Shown: positions 43,738-54,323, numbered from the stretch's first letter. The stretch is 64,000 nucleotides of DNA from Zhouia amylolytica (GCF_900116365.1 NZ_FPAG01000005.1:186001-250000); one strand, 5' to 3'. The notes: generated by a model from the sequence alone, not told the origin. Program-made: numbers and translations.

Positions 43738-46470
43738 TCAAGGAATTTTAGAAATAACCTCGTACGGAAGTTCTCGATAACCTATACGTCCATCTTCTGT
43801 GATCATTTCTACAATAATGAGGTGTTTACCAGTTATATCTCCATTAAAAAAATCTATAGTTTTGGTTTCACCGGGTTGTATAGAAATACTTGGATTCCAG
43901 TAAATCAATGATCGATAATCACCAATATCAGATTCCTTTTCGGAAAAAGTAGTGTACTTAGGGGTATAATATTCCTTAACCGTGTCAAATACCTTAATGG
44001 AAGAATGAATGGTACCGGGTTGAGGCTTTCGGGATGCATAAATACCCTTACCTTCTTTAGTCACAATAGAGATTATGTGCCCCAATGGAGGTGCCTCTAA
44101 AGGATTGGTTTCAGGAAATACTTTTAAGAAATGTGATTTAAAGAATTTGGCATATTTAATTAATTCGATCCGTTCAATAATATCTGGAGATATATGTGGA
44201 ACATTGTCATATTCATGTTTTTCAAGTAATCTGCCATCAGCCATAAGAAGCGTAGGTTCCCCACGTCCGCCGCGAATATGAGCAAGCATGAATCCATCCG
44301 AAAAATTCTCAACTTCTATTTGATCTCCATAGTTAAAGAGTAGAATGCTATAAAGTCCGTAAGACCATTTTTTTTCTTTCTTTTTGATTTCGTTACCTGA
44401 TATTATCACATCCGGAGCCCCATATTTTTTATTCAATTTAAGCTGTAGTGGAGTTAATCTGCGTTCAGAGACCACGACTTCTTCTAATGCTGTAACATCA
44501 TTTGGAAGGTTCATAGCCTGGTATGATATATTTCTTTGCCTGTATAATGTTTTAGCTGCTTTTATCGTAAAACCTGTTTCGCTAAAATCCGGCTTATGAT
44601 TAAACGATATAGCTGGAGGATCAGTAGTATTTAATACAATGTTGTAATTGGAATTTCCTGTGGAATCCTTCGCGCTCAGAAGAATTCTCATTTCACGATT
44701 GGAGGTGTTGTAAAGAGGGAATTCGAACCTTCCGATACTATCAGTTACAGCGTTATAAAAGGAAGGGTTCTTCCCAAAAGTTATGAGACTAACGTTTATG
44801 TTTTTAGGAGATGATTTATGGTTATTAGAAATTACGTGCCCGTTAACCGAAATATTATTTTCCGGCCGGAAGAACCGCTGTGTAGTTTTCTGTACAGGAT
44901 ATTTATAATTACGCCATCCCTGAGTTAACAATAAGGCATCAAGATCCTCAATTCGATTAGATTCATTTCCTCTAAAATAAAAATCAGGTTCTTCAATGGC
45001 TCCTCGAAGTTCTGAACTTAATAAAAAATAAGATCGGATGCTCTCGAATTTTGTAATATTCCAGAGCTTTTTATTAATGACCAATACAGACATATCAGCT
45101 TTTGAAGCTATGGTTTCGTTTTGAGAACGTTTAACCTTTATATTTAATGGTTCTCTTTGTGTATATAAACTTTTATCAGACTTCAGACTAAAATTTAATC
45201 GATGCTTACTTGTGCTGTTGAAAAATAATCGTTCAGAAACAGGCCGCATTGACTTATCCATTAAGGTAAACACAAGAATGCCTTCCGGGAGTTTTTCAGC
45301 TAAGAAATCCTTCGTCAAATAACCATTTTTTAAAGGACCTTCGATTAAATAGTAATCGACTCCCCGACAGGAGATTTTAATATGAATATAATCGGTGGTC
45401 TTCAGGCTCGAAAATACATTCAGTCTTATATGCTTATTAATTCTGGATATTGATAATATTGAACCTTTTGCCATGACAGGAGGTAGTGCATAGATTCTGT
45501 CGTTTTGAATATCTTTAGATAGTATTTTGGCATGATAAGTTCTGTTAGAATCCGGTTGAAAAGAAACGACCCCCATACCTAGGTGATTACTGTCAAAACT
45601 GCAAATTAATTGTTCACTTTGATCATAAATCCCCCCCTTTACAAAGATTCCTTTTCCGCTAACATCTATGGCTTTGAAGCCTACTTTATTATGGACGCCG
45701 TGAATAAGACGGCCACCCTCCGGAAAAAACTGTAGATCAATTGAGTTTTTAAGAACGATCGATTCTTTTTGTCTTATTCCCATTTCATTGATAGAGACGC
45801 TTATCCAATCGGGACGACTGTTAATCTCATGCTCAAATTGATAATACGGTTCCTTTTTTGCTTTTATTTTGAATGAATCCTGTCCATTTTCCCACTTTAA
45901 ATGAACCATTAGATTTTCTGATTTTGATTTGGAGGTACTTTCCGGAAGTAGCCTGCCTTTCAATAGATAATTGTTTGAATTGTCTTCTACGATTAAAAGG
46001 GAGTCTATGAGTTTGTTTGTATTATCTTTTGTGTTAGAAATCAGGTTGATATAAGATTCGTAAATAAAGTCTTTACCAAAATTTCTATTCCACCGGGTAT
46101 AAGCTCTAATAAGATAACGACCATCTGAGAGGTTCTCATTTAATAGGAAGGATCCGTATCCTATTCCCATTGATAATTTTAATTTTTTTTGATCGATGAT
46201 CTGACCCTCAGCATCAATTAATTCTACATAAAGTAAACTACTATATATTTCATTCGTGTGATGTTTGGCATCTGTAACAATAGCTTTAAACCATATTTCT
46301 TCATCTATCGCATAGACTTTTGAGGACAGTTGAAGGTATACTTTCTCTGGCGATGCTAAATCAAGAGAATTTTTAAAGGCTTGCGAATATAAAAAATAAG
46401 GAATTAGCACAGCCAGCAAACTAAATAGCTTAGTCACTTTAGATAATTTATATTTTGGTAAAGGAAACAA
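43738..46470 (-). CDS. MG2-like and TonB-plug-domain surface protein
   Basis: A 910-residue exported protein (signal peptide about 1-30). Residues about 38-145 form an alpha-2-macroglobulin MG2-type domain (PEKVYLQLSSKVYAIDEEIW and DGRYLIRAYTRW). Several beta-sandwich domains follow, including a carboxypeptidase-regulatory-like segment around 525-620. A TonB-receptor plug-like domain sits at about 660-800 (LEEVVVSERRLTP and EPTLLMADGRLLEKHEYD), without any downstream beta barrel. This architecture is common in Bacteroidota and its function is not established. A role at the outer membrane, perhaps with a TonB receptor elsewhere, is inference. Confidence 0.8.
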   Translation of the reverse strand: MFPLPKYKLSKVTKLFSLLAVLIPYFLYSQAFKNSLDLASPEKVYLQLSSKVYAIDEEIWFKAIVTDAKHHTNEIYSSLLYVELIDAEGQIIDQKKLKLSMGIGYGSFLLNENLSDGRYLIRAYTRWNRNFGKDFIYESYINLISNTKDNTNKLIDSLLIVEDNSNNYLLKGRLLPESTSKSKSENLMVHLKWENGQDSFKIKAKKEPYYQFEHEINSRPDWISVSINEMGIRQKESIVLKNSIDLQFFPEGGRLIHGVHNKVGFKAIDVSGKGIFVKGGIYDQSEQLICSFDSNHLGMGVVSFQPDSNRTYHAKILSKDIQNDRIYALPPVMAKGSILSISRINKHIRLNVFSSLKTTDYIHIKISCRGVDYYLIEGPLKNGYLTKDFLAEKLPEGILVFTLMDKSMRPVSERLFFNSTSKHRLNFSLKSDKSLYTQREPLNIKVKRSQNETIASKADMSVLVINKKLWNITKFESIRSYFLLSSELRGAIEEPDFYFRGNESNRIEDLDALLLTQGWRNYKYPVQKTTQRFFRPENNISVNGHVISNNHKSSPKNINVSLITFGKNPSFYNAVTDSIGRFEFPLYNTSNREMRILLSAKDSTGNSNYNIVLNTTDPPAISFNHKPDFSETGFTIKAAKTLYRQRNISYQAMNLPNDVTALEEVVVSERRLTPLQLKLNKKYGAPDVIISGNEIKKKEKKWSYGLYSILLFNYGDQIEVENFSDGFMLAHIRGGRGEPTLLMADGRLLEKHEYDNVPHISPDIIERIELIKYAKFFKSHFLKVFPETNPLEAPPLGHIISIVTKEGKGIYASRKPQPGTIHSSIKVFDTVKEYYTPKYTTFSEKESDIGDYRSLIYWNPSISIQPGETKTIDFFNGDITGKHLIIVEMITEDGRIGYRELPYEVISKIP

Positions 46471-46924
46471 CTGTGATTTTTAATCGCTTTACTTTAAAGG
46501 TAGTATAATTTCAATTTATAATCATCCAGGTTTAACTTTTAAATTTGATATTGACATATGGAGGAATCAAATTATTAGTTAATTGAGCGATTAAGGAATG
46601 AAAAGTACCACCCTTTTGAAACAAGGTTAATGCAGTAAAACCAGTCAAATACTGACTAATTTTATTTTAAAACTTTCGTTTAAGTAAAAATTGGGTTGAC
46701 TCTTAATTCAGAAATCGAAAGGTTTACAGAATATTTTAAATTGATTTATCTATTTGTAATATTTTGTTATTCAGTTTGTTGTTTTTATTTAGGATAGCGA
46801 TATAGACTCTGATGTTTTAAAAACTTAAAATACTATAGGTTGAATTTTTTTTCCTCATAATAAAAATAATATTTTTATAGCATTACACAGATAATTTAAA
46901 ATTAACACCAACTCAAATTTTGAA
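46471..46924. other. intergenic region, divergent promoters expected
   Basis: 454 bp between the divergent genes at 43738-46470 and 46925-49747. Very AT-rich. I see no gene, no clear TAnnTTTG element and no copy of the TATGTA-N-TACATA operator found downstream. The only small structure is AGTCA-N5-TGACT at 46643-46657. Confidence 0.6.
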
Positions 46925-49747
46925 ATGCTTACACGAAGACTTTTTATTGGAATAGTTGCTTTTCTTTTATTACCATTATCAATATTAGCGCAGACTGACT
47001 GGTTAATCAACAACAACTCATACAGGACACAAGTTTATGAGAATAAACAGGTGAATGAGCTTGAAATATCTAACGGCCTGGTAAAGCGTGTGTTTAGATT
47101 ACAACCCAATGCTGCTACTATAAAATTAGAAAATGTTAGTAGTGGAGAATCATTTTTGAGAGGAGTGAAACCAGAGGCAAGAGTAACTATTAATGGAATT
47201 AAATATGATGTTGGAGGCTTGAAAGGACAGCCTAATTATGCTTTTTTAAATCCGGAATGGCTCAATGATATGACATCAGATCCTTCCTCCATGCAATTTG
47301 TTGGATACGAAATCAGTGAACCAAAAGCTCCATTTGAGTGGAGACAAGTACGGTATGCAAGAAATAGTAATACCCCATGGCCACCTAAAGGCATTCATTT
47401 GAGGATGGATTATGAATTACCCGGTTATGAAGGTTTGATAAAAGGGAATGGGCTTCTTCCGAGTGATTTTTCCAGACCCTTAAAGTATCAGACGGATTTT
47501 AGAACATTAGATGACTCATGGAGTGTTTTTTACTCCAATTCTCATGAGCGGTCATCTTTTCAAAATGAAGGTAAAATTGGAGAAATTTACACCCCGGCTA
47601 ATACGGCTGTTTATGCAGAAAGAGCGGTTGATCCATCTACAAGAATTATTGAGGCTACTTTTAATTTAGGTACCGATAAATCGATGGAGTTTGGTCCGGG
47701 TATTACCCTGGTATGGCCTGATAAAACGGTAAAATTTTATATACGTCCAGGCGGTAATACCTATGATGATGGAATTGCTATGTTTGGCTTATGGGATGGT
47801 GAAAAGTCACATAAGGCTGCCGGTGGTCGTCAGTCATTGGATATTAGTATGCCGTGGAGTCTGAGATATCGTATTACTGATGACAAGATTTATTGTGAAG
47901 CTAAGCGAAAAGGGGGATCGTGGATTTCAGTTGCGGAACTTGATGTGTTTGAAAGTATGCCTCAAAAAGTTCGAATTGGAAAGACGAATGGAAAGGGAGA
48001 AGATCTCGACGCTGAAAATAATGAAGGTGAATTGGTGCGTTTACAAGTGATGGATTATGCAGCTTATGGGGAAGTTTCAGAGGTTGTAAATAATGACCTT
48101 AGTAAAGAAGATTTGAAGCTTTCTGTTCATTATGAGGTTTATGATGGCCTTCCGGTAATCGCTAAATGGATTAGTATCGAAAACCTGGGAGATAAAGATA
48201 TTACAGTTAATAAATTTACCAGTGAGATTATAGCGGCAGTTGAATACGCTTCACAAGTAGAGGACAGGGAATATGAAATTCCAGAACCGAATATTCATGT
48301 AGAAACCGATTATGCTTTTGCAAGTATGTCTGTAAAGGATGCCAATCATCATGCCGTAAGATGGACCACGGATCCGGATTATGAAACCCAGGTGAACTAT
48401 TTAAGGAAAACCCCTTGTTTACTGGATGTTGGTCCTGAATTAGGTCCTGATCAATTAGTAAAGAAAGGAGAAACCTTTACTTCTTTCCGTACGTTTGTAC
48501 TTCTTCATGACTCTTACGATAGAGAACGACAAGGTTTGGCATTAAGAAAGATGTATCGAACTTTAGCACCGTGGACGACTGAAAATCCATTAATGATGCA
48601 TGCTAGATTTGCCGATTGGGACAGGGTTAAAAAGGCCATAGATCAGGCTGCAGAAGTCGGTTTTGAGATGGTGATATTAACCTTTGGAAGTGGATTCAAT
48701 ATTGAAGACGACAGTGAAGAGTATTTAAATAAAATGAAGAAATATGCCGATTATGCGAAAAGTAAAGGCATTGAAATTGGCGGATATTCACTGCTCGCTT
48801 CAAGACGTGTTGGGGGTGGAAATGACGTGGTTATGCCACCGGGGGAACGACCTACCTTCGGAAACTCTCCTTGCCTTGAGAGTACATGGGGACAGACGTA
48901 TTTTGAAAAATTATATAAGTTTTATGAATCTTCAGGGTTTGCATTGTTAGAACATGATGGGTCTTACCCGGGTGATATCTGTACTTCTCATCAACATCCA
49001 GGTCACAAGGGTTTGGAGGACTCACGATGGAACCAATATCGGAGGATAGCTGAGTTCTATCAATGGTGCCGTTCTAAAGGGATTTACCTGAATATCCCGG
49101 ATTTTTATTATATGGCTGGTGGAAATAAATGTGCAATGGGATACCGCGAAGTAAATTGGAGCTTGCCAAGAGAACAACAGCTAATTCATGCACGTCAGAA
49201 CATCTTTGATGGCACCTGGGAGAAAACCTCCTCTATGGGGTGGATGTTTGTGCCATTAACCGAATATCACGGTGGAGGAGCTGCAGCAACGATAGAACCT
49301 TTAAATGAGCATTTGGATCACTATGAAATGATGATGGCAAATAACCTGGGAGCAGGAGTACAGGCGTGTTACAGAGGACCTCGATTATACGACACTCCGG
49401 CTACTGAACAAATGGTAAAAAAAATGGTTAACTGGTATAAAAAGCATAGAGAAGTTTTGGAAGGAGATTTAATTCATTTAAAAAGAGCCAATGGCTATGA
49501 TCTTGATTATTGGTTGAATGTGAATCCCGAAGGTGAAGAGAAAGGACTTCTTATGGTATTTAATCCTACGAATAAGGTTATTACAAAGCATATAAATGTA
49601 CCATTGTATTATACCGGAATTAAAGATAGAGCTGCTATCGAAATGAAAGGAGGCTATAAAACCAAAGTTAAATTAAACAGAGACTATAGCATGGATATTT
49701 CAGTTCAGGTTCCGGCAAATGATTATAGCTATATCATTATAAAATAG
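46925..49747 (+). CDS. large secreted TIM-barrel glycoside hydrolase, alpha-galactosidase (clan GH-D)-like
   Basis: A 940-residue protein with a signal peptide (about 1-22). The N-terminal half is a beta-sandwich of the type that precedes GH36-like barrels, with an inserted jelly roll at about 190-370 that may bind carbohydrate. The barrel runs from about 555 (MHARFADWDRVKKAIDQAAE) through MVILTFGSGFN, GGYSLLASRRVGGG, ALLEHDGSYPGD with Asp678 as nucleophile candidate, and LNIPDFYYMAGGNK. A short beta domain ends the protein. The general plan is that of GH27/GH36-type alpha-galactosidases or alpha-N-acetylgalactosaminidases, but the motifs are not close enough for a firm family. It lies upstream of the sialic acid genes without sharing their operator, so membership in that regulon is uncertain. 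Confidence 0.6.
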   Translation: MLTRRLFIGIVAFLLLPLSILAQTDWLINNNSYRTQVYENKQVNELEISNGLVKRVFRLQPNAATIKLENVSSGESFLRGVKPEARVTINGIKYDVGGLKGQPNYAFLNPEWLNDMTSDPSSMQFVGYEISEPKAPFEWRQVRYARNSNTPWPPKGIHLRMDYELPGYEGLIKGNGLLPSDFSRPLKYQTDFRTLDDSWSVFYSNSHERSSFQNEGKIGEIYTPANTAVYAERAVDPSTRIIEATFNLGTDKSMEFGPGITLVWPDKTVKFYIRPGGNTYDDGIAMFGLWDGEKSHKAAGGRQSLDISMPWSLRYRITDDKIYCEAKRKGGSWISVAELDVFESMPQKVRIGKTNGKGEDLDAENNEGELVRLQVMDYAAYGEVSEVVNNDLSKEDLKLSVHYEVYDGLPVIAKWISIENLGDKDITVNKFTSEIIAAVEYASQVEDREYEIPEPNIHVETDYAFASMSVKDANHHAVRWTTDPDYETQVNYLRKTPCLLDVGPELGPDQLVKKGETFTSFRTFVLLHDSYDRERQGLALRKMYRTLAPWTTENPLMMHARFADWDRVKKAIDQAAEVGFEMVILTFGSGFNIEDDSEEYLNKMKKYADYAKSKGIEIGGYSLLASRRVGGGNDVVMPPGERPTFGNSPCLESTWGQTYFEKLYKFYESSGFALLEHDGSYPGDICTSHQHPGHKGLEDSRWNQYRRIAEFYQWCRSKGIYLNIPDFYYMAGGNKCAMGYREVNWSLPREQQLIHARQNIFDGTWEKTSSMGWMFVPLTEYHGGGAAATIEPLNEHLDHYEMMMANNLGAGVQACYRGPRLYDTPATEQMVKKMVNWYKKHREVLEGDLIHLKRANGYDLDYWLNVNPEGEEKGLLMVFNPTNKVITKHINVPLYYTGIKDRAAIEMKGGYKTKVKLNRDYSMDISVQVPANDYSYIIIK

Positions 49748-50075
49748 CCAATAGTCAACTACGTAAATAGAATACTGATTTAGCTTGATTATGATTTAAT
49801 AGTTATACATAAAAGGAGGTCATGATGTTTTCGTATCATTAGATTATTTTTATTGCTCAGGCTTGCAGCTTTTTGAAAGCATCCATTGACCTGATTCAAA
49901 ACTATCGTTTTAATACTTCATCAGGACTATACATGGGTATAGTCCACTATTACGAGCATTTTTTACTTTATCTTCAAATGACTTCATTAAACACGAATCT
50001 TTAAATTTTTTATGAAAAATTATGATAAATAATAAATTTTAATACTTTTGTATATGTAATACATAATACATTAAA
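49748..50075. other. intergenic region upstream of nanA
   Basis: 328 bp with no gene. The right end holds the nanA promoter and operator. I see no hairpin that would terminate the upstream gene. Confidence 0.6.
50043..50065 (+). promoter_or_regulatory. nanA promoter -7 element and operator palindrome
   Basis: TACTTTTG (50043-50050) fits TAnnTTTG. Two bases later TATGTA-A-TACATA (50053-50065) is a perfect 6-1-6 palindrome covering the expected transcription start. The ATG of nanA is at 50076. The -33 TTG is not recognisable. The same palindrome occurs before susC and, with one mismatch, before the epimerase gene. Confidence 0.75.
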
Positions 50076-50990
50076 ATGAATTTGATAGCTGCTACCTATG
50101 CTCCGATGCATAGCGATTTAAGTTTAAACCTTGAGGTTATTGAGGGATATGGAGACTTTTTAAAATTTAATAATATAAAGGGAGCCTTTATTAATGGCTC
50201 TACTGGAGACTTTGTTTCGTTGAGCACCAATGAACGTAAGAATATCATGAAGGCATGGAGTGCCCATAGGAGTGAAGGCTTTCAGGTGATTAATCACGTT
50301 GGTCATACTTCACTTCTTGAAGCTGTTGAACTAGCCCGACATTCAGCCGGTCTTGCTGACGGTATAGCAGTAATTGCGCCTTATTATTTTAAGGTACGTA
50401 CTTTAGATCAATTGGTTCAATATTGTAAAGAAGTAGCTGCAGCAGCTCCTCAACTTCCATTTTACTACTATCATATTCCGGTATTATCCGGAACTTATTT
50501 TAAAATGCACGATTTTGTTCAACTGGCTTATGAGGAAATTCCAAATTTCAGAGGGGTCAAGTTTACGCATAATGACTTTGTTGATTTTCAGCAGTGCTTA
50601 CAGTATAAGCGTAAAGAGGGCAAGGACCTGGAACTTTTTTTCGGTATAGATGAGATGTTTGTAAATAGCCTGAGTCTGGGAGGGCAAGGCTGGGTGGGAA
50701 GCACATATAATCATTTGGCACCTTTGTATACCGATATATATAGAGTGTTTGAATTAAAAGACTATCAACGAGCTAATGAGCTGCAGAACATGGCTGTTCA
50801 ATTCGTTCAGATCTTGGATGGATACGGAGGATTCAATGGTGCGGGTAAAAGCTTTATGAAGCTTTTGGGGGTAGATTGTGGCCCAAGCAGATTTCCGCAT
50901 GCAACACTGTCTGAAAAGGATTTAAAAAATGCACAGCTTAAAATGGAGGAATATGGATTGACAGCTCCAAACTTCTCTAAGTATAACTAA
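50076..50990 (+). CDS. nanA: N-acetylneuraminate lyase
   Basis: A 304-residue class I aldolase of the DapA/NAL family that cleaves N-acetylneuraminate to N-acetylmannosamine and pyruvate. Visible active-site parts: NGSTGDF (carboxylate-binding GST motif), YYYHIP with Tyr132, and GVKFTHND with Schiff-base Lys162. The Thr in KFTHND is typical of sialate lyases rather than dihydrodipicolinate synthase. Cytoplasmic. It is the first gene of a unit with susC and susD, directly under the palindromic operator. Product ManNAc is handled by the epimerase encoded at 56844. Confidence 0.93.
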   Translation: MNLIAATYAPMHSDLSLNLEVIEGYGDFLKFNNIKGAFINGSTGDFVSLSTNERKNIMKAWSAHRSEGFQVINHVGHTSLLEAVELARHSAGLADGIAVIAPYYFKVRTLDQLVQYCKEVAAAAPQLPFYYYHIPVLSGTYFKMHDFVQLAYEEIPNFRGVKFTHNDFVDFQQCLQYKRKEGKDLELFFGIDEMFVNSLSLGGQGWVGSTYNHLAPLYTDIYRVFELKDYQRANELQNMAVQFVQILDGYGGFNGAGKSFMKLLGVDCGPSRFPHATLSEKDLKNAQLKMEEYGLTAPNFSKYN

Positions 50991-51005
50991 AAATTTTTAT
51001 AAATA

Positions 51006-51018
51006 TATGTAGTACATA
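51006..51018 (+). promoter_or_regulatory. operator palindrome upstream of susC
   Basis: TATGTA-G-TACATA, a perfect 6-1-6 palindrome, followed by ATACA as at nanA. It is 15 bp after the nanA stop and 54 bp before the susC ATG. No TAnnTTTG element is seen at the matching position, so this may be a roadblock or auxiliary site within the nanA-susC-susD transcript, or serve a promoter I cannot recognise. Confidence 0.65.
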
Positions 51019-51071
51019 ATACAATTTAATTGCTAACCATCATTAATTATTTATTAACCAAACAATTTTTT

Positions 51072-54000
51072 ATGAATTATTTTTTGAGACAAATTAAGGT
51101 AAAGATTCTGTCCTTAGAAAAAGTCTTTCGGACTAAGGGGCGCGGGATTTTCTGTTTCGCAATGTTGTTGGTGACAGGAATTTATGCACAACAAAAAGAA
51201 TTGAAAGGATCTGTAGTAGATGAGAATGGTACGCCGCTTCCTGGAGCAACCATCCTTATTAAGGGAACGACGAATGGAACTCAAACAGATTTTGACGGAA
51301 ATTTTATTATTCAGGCAAGCCAGGATGACATTTTAGTCATAAGCTATGTGGGGTACACCACACAATCAATTAAAGTAGGAGTTAAAACCGAATTTAACGT
51401 AACCCTGGCGGCAGACACCTCTACTTTAGACGAAGTGGTGGTTACAGGGTATTCTACCCAAAAAAGGAATACCATGGCAACCTCGGTTTCTAAATTAGAT
51501 ACCCAGGTGTTAGAAAGTGCGTCAGTTTCTAACGCAGCTACCGCATTACAAGGTACGGTTGCTGGATTAAGGGTAACACAGACCACGGGTCAGCCAGGTG
51601 CAACTCCTGCCATTCAGTTGAGAGGAGGTACCGCTTTTGGAGGCGGGGGTAATCCGTTGATTTTAATCGATGGAGTACCGGGCTCATTTTTCGCTCTTAA
51701 CGCTGATGATATTGAGTCTATCGAAGTATTAAAAGATGCTGCTTCAACTGCTATTTATGGTGCTAGAGCTGCAAACGGAGTAATCCTGGTTACAACCAAG
51801 AAGGGTAAAGAAGGTAGATCGAGTATTACTTATAGACATAAATACTCAATTAATAAACTGAGAACAGGTTTCGATTATTTGAGTGCTAAAGATTATATTA
51901 CTTACAACAGACAGGCTATTTTAAATTACCAGCGAATTTATCCTGGGGGTTTTCAGCAGTTTTTAGATGGAGCCCAGGGAATGGGGATCGGTAATAATAC
52001 TACAGATTCACCGTTCACAACTCAAATTTTAACGGATAGTAACAGGTATCTTTTAAATTATCCGGGGTGGCAAACAGTAGCCGATCCGGTAGATCCTACA
52101 CGTACTTTATTGTTTCAGGCTAATGATATGTCTGAGTTGTTTTTCCAGGATAGTTCTATAAGCGACCATACCCTTTCATTTGATGGAGGAAACGATAAAG
52201 GAACTTATTATTTGAGTTTAGGATATTTGGATAATGAAGGACTTGTTTTTGGTTCCGGATTCGAAAGGTATTCAGGTACTTTTAATGGCTCATATAAGGT
52301 ATTGGATAATGTTAAGGTATCTTCAAACGTTCTTTATGCACATTCTAAATATAATGGCACATACCTTAACAATGATAATTGGGTATTTCAGAGAGCGGCA
52401 GGACAGCCACCTACATCAAGAATTTATAATAATAATCCTGATGGTAGTTTAAGCAATGAATATAATCCGGGAACTAATGTTAGTTTCGGAAACCCATTAT
52501 ATTATAAGGATAAGTTCATTAGAGAAAATTTAGAGCAACGCTTAACGGCTTCAGTTAACCTGGATTGGGATATATATGAAGATTTAAGGTTTACCTTGAG
52601 AGGAAGTCATTTTACGATAAATAATTCAAACGAATCATTCAATAAGGCCTATCTTAATGCAGGTTCTCTGAATACGGTGAGAGAAGCTTCAGCCAGTCAT
52701 AGTCGTACCATGAGAAATCAACTAACGGCAATGTTCAACTATAAAAAGACCTTTGGCGAAAATCATAATGTAGACGCGATTCTGGGTGCTGAATATTTTA
52801 AAGAAAATTTCTTTAATTTTAATGCAAGGAACCGTTTATCTCCCACCGATTTAATTGTCACGATGAATGCCGGAGCCGAGGCGGCGGGTGTTCCTTCTTC
52901 TTATAAAACCTATTATTCAATTGTATCAACCTTCGGTCAGGTAAATTATGACTACGATAACCGATTACTTCTCGGGTTGACCTTCAGACGAGATGGTGCT
53001 TCCAGATTAGGGAATGATAAATACGGTTTCTTCCCGGGTGCATCCTTAGGATGGAATTTACATAATGAGCCCTTCCTTAAAGATTCCAAAATAGGTGAAG
53101 TGGTGAGTACCTTAAAACCAAGAGTAAGTTATGGGGTGAATGGTAATGTAGATAATTTTGGAAACTTCTCAGTTTTCGGAACTTATAGTGATACCGGAAC
53201 TTATAACGGGCAGACCGGATATGCAAATACATCACTGCCACTTCTGGACTTGAGATGGGAGCGTTCTACAACCCTTAATATGGGATTCGATTTAGGGTTT
53301 TTCAATAATCGAATCAGTCTATTGGCAGATTATTACATAAAAGATGTAAAGGATAAGTTAGCCGGATTAACCCTGCCGCTATGGACTGGCTTTAGCAGTA
53401 TAACTACAAACAACGGTACCTTGAGGAATAAAGGTTTAGAGCTTGAACTTAATGCCAGAGTGTTAGATGGTCAGGATCTAAAGTGGAACCTGGGTGCAAC
53501 CTTTTTTACACAAAAGAGTTTTGCTCATAAGTTACCTGAGAATGATAATGAGAAGAACAGACAAGGCGGAACACAGATCTGGGATCCGAACAAAGGAGAG
53601 CTTGTATGGGTTGGTGGTCTTCAGGAAGGCGAGCGCGTAGGATACGATGTAGTTGTTGGGTATGTACAAGAATATGTATATGCCAATCAGGAAGAGGTTG
53701 ATGAGCATGCCACCAGGGAAGATGCATTCCTGCGAAACCCTACACAGCGTTATCCCGGCGATGTGGCCTGGAAGGATGTCAATGGTGATAATGTAATTAA
53801 TTCATACGATAGAGAGGTATTGGGAAGAACAACACCTGATTTTATTGGAGGATTTACTTCAGACCTGTCTTATAAGAATTTTAACTTATTCGTAAAGACA
53901 GATTTTGCAACCGGTCATATCATTCAGAATGACTTACGTGTTAGAGGAATGTCGCAGGTACAGGGTAACCAGAATTCACCAGTGGAAGTTTTAAACTCAT

Positions 54001-54311
54001 GGACTCCGGAAAATACACAAACCAACGTACCTAGATATGATTTTACGGATCCCCAGGCTAATCATAAAAGAGGCTCAAGCAGGTATTGGGAAAAAGGAGA
54101 TTACTTCGCTCTTCGTGAAGTAACTTTAAGCTACAACGTTCCAACTACAGTTTTTGACAATTTTATTAAAAACTTAAGACTGTATGCAACCGGATCCAAT
54201 TTGGCCTATATCAGTGGTTATTCCGGAGCAGCACCTGAAAGTGGAGGTTTTGACACCGGTAGATTTCCATTACCAAGAACTTTTACCTTGGGATTAAACG
54301 TAACATTTTAA
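51072..54311 (+). CDS. SusC-like TonB-dependent outer-membrane transporter
   Basis: About 1079 residues from ATG 51072; the frame is open from TTG 51030, but 51072 gives the better export signal (hydrophobic GIFCFAMLLVTGIYAQ). A carboxypeptidase-regulatory-like domain comes first (ELKGSVVDENGTPLPGATIL, TDFDGNF), then the plug (DEVVVTGYSTQKRNTMATSV and YGARAANGVILVTTKKG), then a 22-strand barrel ending in LPRTFTLGLNVTF with the terminal Phe needed for insertion. It would import sialic acid or sialylated oligosaccharides across the outer membrane with the SusD protein encoded 12 bp downstream. Substrate is inferred from the neighbouring lyase, sialidase and epimerase. Confidence 0.95.
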   Translation: MNYFLRQIKVKILSLEKVFRTKGRGIFCFAMLLVTGIYAQQKELKGSVVDENGTPLPGATILIKGTTNGTQTDFDGNFIIQASQDDILVISYVGYTTQSIKVGVKTEFNVTLAADTSTLDEVVVTGYSTQKRNTMATSVSKLDTQVLESASVSNAATALQGTVAGLRVTQTTGQPGATPAIQLRGGTAFGGGGNPLILIDGVPGSFFALNADDIESIEVLKDAASTAIYGARAANGVILVTTKKGKEGRSSITYRHKYSINKLRTGFDYLSAKDYITYNRQAILNYQRIYPGGFQQFLDGAQGMGIGNNTTDSPFTTQILTDSNRYLLNYPGWQTVADPVDPTRTLLFQANDMSELFFQDSSISDHTLSFDGGNDKGTYYLSLGYLDNEGLVFGSGFERYSGTFNGSYKVLDNVKVSSNVLYAHSKYNGTYLNNDNWVFQRAAGQPPTSRIYNNNPDGSLSNEYNPGTNVSFGNPLYYKDKFIRENLEQRLTASVNLDWDIYEDLRFTLRGSHFTINNSNESFNKAYLNAGSLNTVREASASHSRTMRNQLTAMFNYKKTFGENHNVDAILGAEYFKENFFNFNARNRLSPTDLIVTMNAGAEAAGVPSSYKTYYSIVSTFGQVNYDYDNRLLLGLTFRRDGASRLGNDKYGFFPGASLGWNLHNEPFLKDSKIGEVVSTLKPRVSYGVNGNVDNFGNFSVFGTYSDTGTYNGQTGYANTSLPLLDLRWERSTTLNMGFDLGFFNNRISLLADYYIKDVKDKLAGLTLPLWTGFSSITTNNGTLRNKGLELELNARVLDGQDLKWNLGATFFTQKSFAHKLPENDNEKNRQGGTQIWDPNKGELVWVGGLQEGERVGYDVVVGYVQEYVYANQEEVDEHATREDAFLRNPTQRYPGDVAWKDVNGDNVINSYDREVLGRTTPDFIGGFTSDLSYKNFNLFVKTDFATGHIIQNDLRVRGMSQVQGNQNSPVEVLNSWTPENTQTNVPRYDFTDPQANHKRGSSRYWEKGDYFALREVTLSYNVPTTVFDNFIKNLRLYATGSNLAYISGYSGAAPESGGFDTGRFPLPRTFTLGLNVTF

Positions 54312-54323
54312 AAATAATTAACC

